16,332 bases of DNA from Thiotrichales bacterium (GTDB taxonomy: Bacteria; Pseudomonadota; Gammaproteobacteria; UWMA-0217), in contig JANTGD010000033.1 in the NCBI GenBank assembly GCA_024763135.1, forward strand, positions 1-16,332. The letters are read 5' to 3'. The notes beneath the pieces were generated by a model. The model was not told the origin of the DNA. It saw only the letters and a program-made list of their open reading frames with translations, and ran no database searches. Of this stretch, positions 15,249 to 16,332 are shown piece by piece; the stretch's first letter is position 1, and every line of letters starts with the position of its first letter. A program made the position numbers and the translations under genes.

Positions 15249-16055
15249 ATGATCAAAAGACTAGTCTTCTTTCTACTCTTGTCGCTTTTGATCCTGACGC
15301 TGGTTTGGAGCTTGCCTCAATGGAGTTCCCCTGATACCAGCGCGGCCCTTCAAGCTACGAGTATGCAGCCCGGGACCTCGTCCCTAAAGAGGGACTCTGT
15401 GCCTCCAACGCCACTCGCTAAACCGAACAGCCGACCCTCTTCACCTGATGCGCAGCCAGCTCTTACGCCCACTAGCGTTCCGTCTGAGCAGCACAATCGA
15501 ATACCAACCTCTCGCGAACCGAATCCAAGCAGTATCGAGCAGACACTCAATGCTGCGGTCGCAGACGCCAAACAAGCCATTATCTCGGCGTCAACCGAGA
15601 ACTTTCCCAGTCACGCACCATTCACAGGGGAGGCCGCGGCCAACGCCGCCCAAGTGCTCCACCAAACCCTCAAAACACGAAGCGAAAGTGCAACCTTCCC
15701 GGAAGTTGTCATCAGTTTCAAGCATAACTCCGTAAAGTTACACGCAGATGCACGTGCAAAGCTTAAAGCAACTGCAAAGCAATTAAATTCATCCAAAAGA
15801 ACCACTCGAATAGAGGTGGCTGGCTACAGTGATAACCAAGGAAACCCTCAGTACAACCTGTGGCTGTCACAAAAGCGGGCAGATCGTGTGAAAGACTACC
15901 TTGTCGCACAAGGAATGGCGTCTGCTCGCTTGGTCGCGAGAGGCTACGGTGCAACTGCGGACGGCCGCGATCAAGTGGGCGCCAAGCGCTTAAAACCACC
16001 ACGCCGCGTAGAAATCAGACGCTTGAAAAGTCCAGTCCAGCCAACTCAACAGTAG
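15249..16055 (+). CDS. OmpA/MotB C-terminal domain protein (peptidoglycan-binding, membrane-anchored)
   Basis: A 268-residue envelope protein. Residues 5-22 (FFLLLSLLILTLVW and flanks) form one hydrophobic segment after a basic start (MIKR), acting as signal anchor or uncleaved signal peptide; no lipobox cysteine is present. Residues about 25-100 are a Pro/Ser/Thr-rich linker of low complexity. Residues about 153-260 are an OmpA-like domain: VVISFKHNSVKLHADA, then VAGYSDNQGNPQYNLWLSQKRADRV with Asp195 and Arg210 in the positions that bind meso-diaminopimelate, then ARGYGATADG and RRVEIRR. It would tether the inner membrane to peptidoglycan. GYSDN replaces the usual GHTDN. No Shine-Dalgarno precedes ATG 15249. 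The gene stands alone between two copies of the palindromic repeat, so its partner or process cannot be inferred. Confidence 0.85.
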   Translation: MIKRLVFFLLLSLLILTLVWSLPQWSSPDTSAALQATSMQPGTSSLKRDSVPPTPLAKPNSRPSSPDAQPALTPTSVPSEQHNRIPTSREPNPSSIEQTLNAAVADAKQAIISASTENFPSHAPFTGEAAANAAQVLHQTLKTRSESATFPEVVISFKHNSVKLHADARAKLKATAKQLNSSKRTTRIEVAGYSDNQGNPQYNLWLSQKRADRVKDYLVAQGMASARLVARGYGATADGRDQVGAKRLKPPRRVEIRRLKSPVQPTQQ

Positions 16056-16176
16056 ATACACAAACGATGCCTTGCAATCTTATGATGGCAGCCACCGAAC
16101 GGTAAGGTAAAGTGACTTGCACCTGTCCCCAAGGATACCCAGAGGATAGGTGGTCTGCTGCGTAAAAGCCCTTAAA

Positions 16177-16332
16177 GGAAGCTCTGATTATTTCTGGCGC
16201 GAGCAGATTGTGGTGAAAAATCGTCCCGTTCAAGGCGCGGATCGCAGGTAATAGCTGGCTATTGCGAAGATCCGCAACGCAGAAGTGAGCGATTTTGCGC
16301 CGCAAGATGCCGTGTTACGTATTGATCAGAGC
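16177..16332 (+). repeat. MITE-like palindromic repeat, copy 3 (cut by window end)
   Basis: Starts with GGAAGCTCTGAT at 16177-16188, preceded by TTAAA, and matches copies 1 and 2 to the last base of the window, which ends in GATCAGAGC; four more bases would complete the 160-bp unit. It holds the best apical hairpin of the three, AATAGC-TG-GCTATT, inside GCGGATC/GATCCGC. Its right half is identical to that of copy 1, so copies 1 and 3 are closer relatives there than either is to copy 2. Confidence 0.9.

Noticed and set aside
797..16332. Repeats as a CRISPR array
   Set aside because: Only three long (~160-bp) imperfect copies, up to 14 kb apart, with internal dyads and no regular spacers.

Overview
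The window looks like chromosomal DNA of a gammaproteobacterium, probably a marine or environmental heterotroph. The basis is an E. coli-like GlgB and GlgA, a rhombosortase-type membrane protease, a perfect FNR/ANR-type operator, and dispersed short palindromic repeats. I cannot name the genus from sequence alone. About 11 kb of the 16.3 kb is a complete set for making and breaking down glycogen-type alpha-glucan.

Layout. 1-587 (minus): a rhombosortase-like protease that runs off the left edge. 588-1255: non-coding, with copy 1 of a ~150-160 bp palindromic repeat. 1256-2104 (plus): a beta-hydroxyacid dehydrogenase-family oxidoreductase whose 3' end overlaps the converging glgA. 2077-5711 (minus): glgB then glgA, translationally coupled by a TGATG stop/start. 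5712-5941: divergent control region with a perfect TTGAT-N4-ATCAA site and a separate 9-bp inverted repeat. 5942-7210 (plus): glgC. 7511-9217 (plus): a GH57 alpha-glucan hydrolase/transferase. 9218-9811: a 594-bp gap with several hairpins. 9812-11296 (plus): malQ, starting at GTG. 11534-14104 (minus): glgP of the DUF3417-containing type. 14105-15248: a long non-coding stretch with a possible gene remnant and repeat copy 2. 15249-16055 (plus): an OmpA/MotB-domain envelope protein. 16177-16332: repeat copy 3, cut by the window end.

How the genes work together. GlgC makes ADP-glucose, GlgA extends alpha-1,4 chains and GlgB adds alpha-1,6 branches. GlgP releases glucose-1-phosphate, MalQ redistributes short maltodextrins, and the GH57 enzyme presumably trims or rearranges alpha-glucan. 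No isoamylase-type debranching enzyme (GlgX) is seen here. The FNR-type site suggests that storage is tied to oxygen limitation.

Most unusual element: three copies of a family of ~160 bp, hairpin-forming, MITE-like repeats with 12-bp terminal inverted repeats. One copy is bounded by TTAA on both sides, and two copies bracket the OmpA-domain gene. This is the best candidate for something undescribed; the metabolic genes themselves are well-known families.
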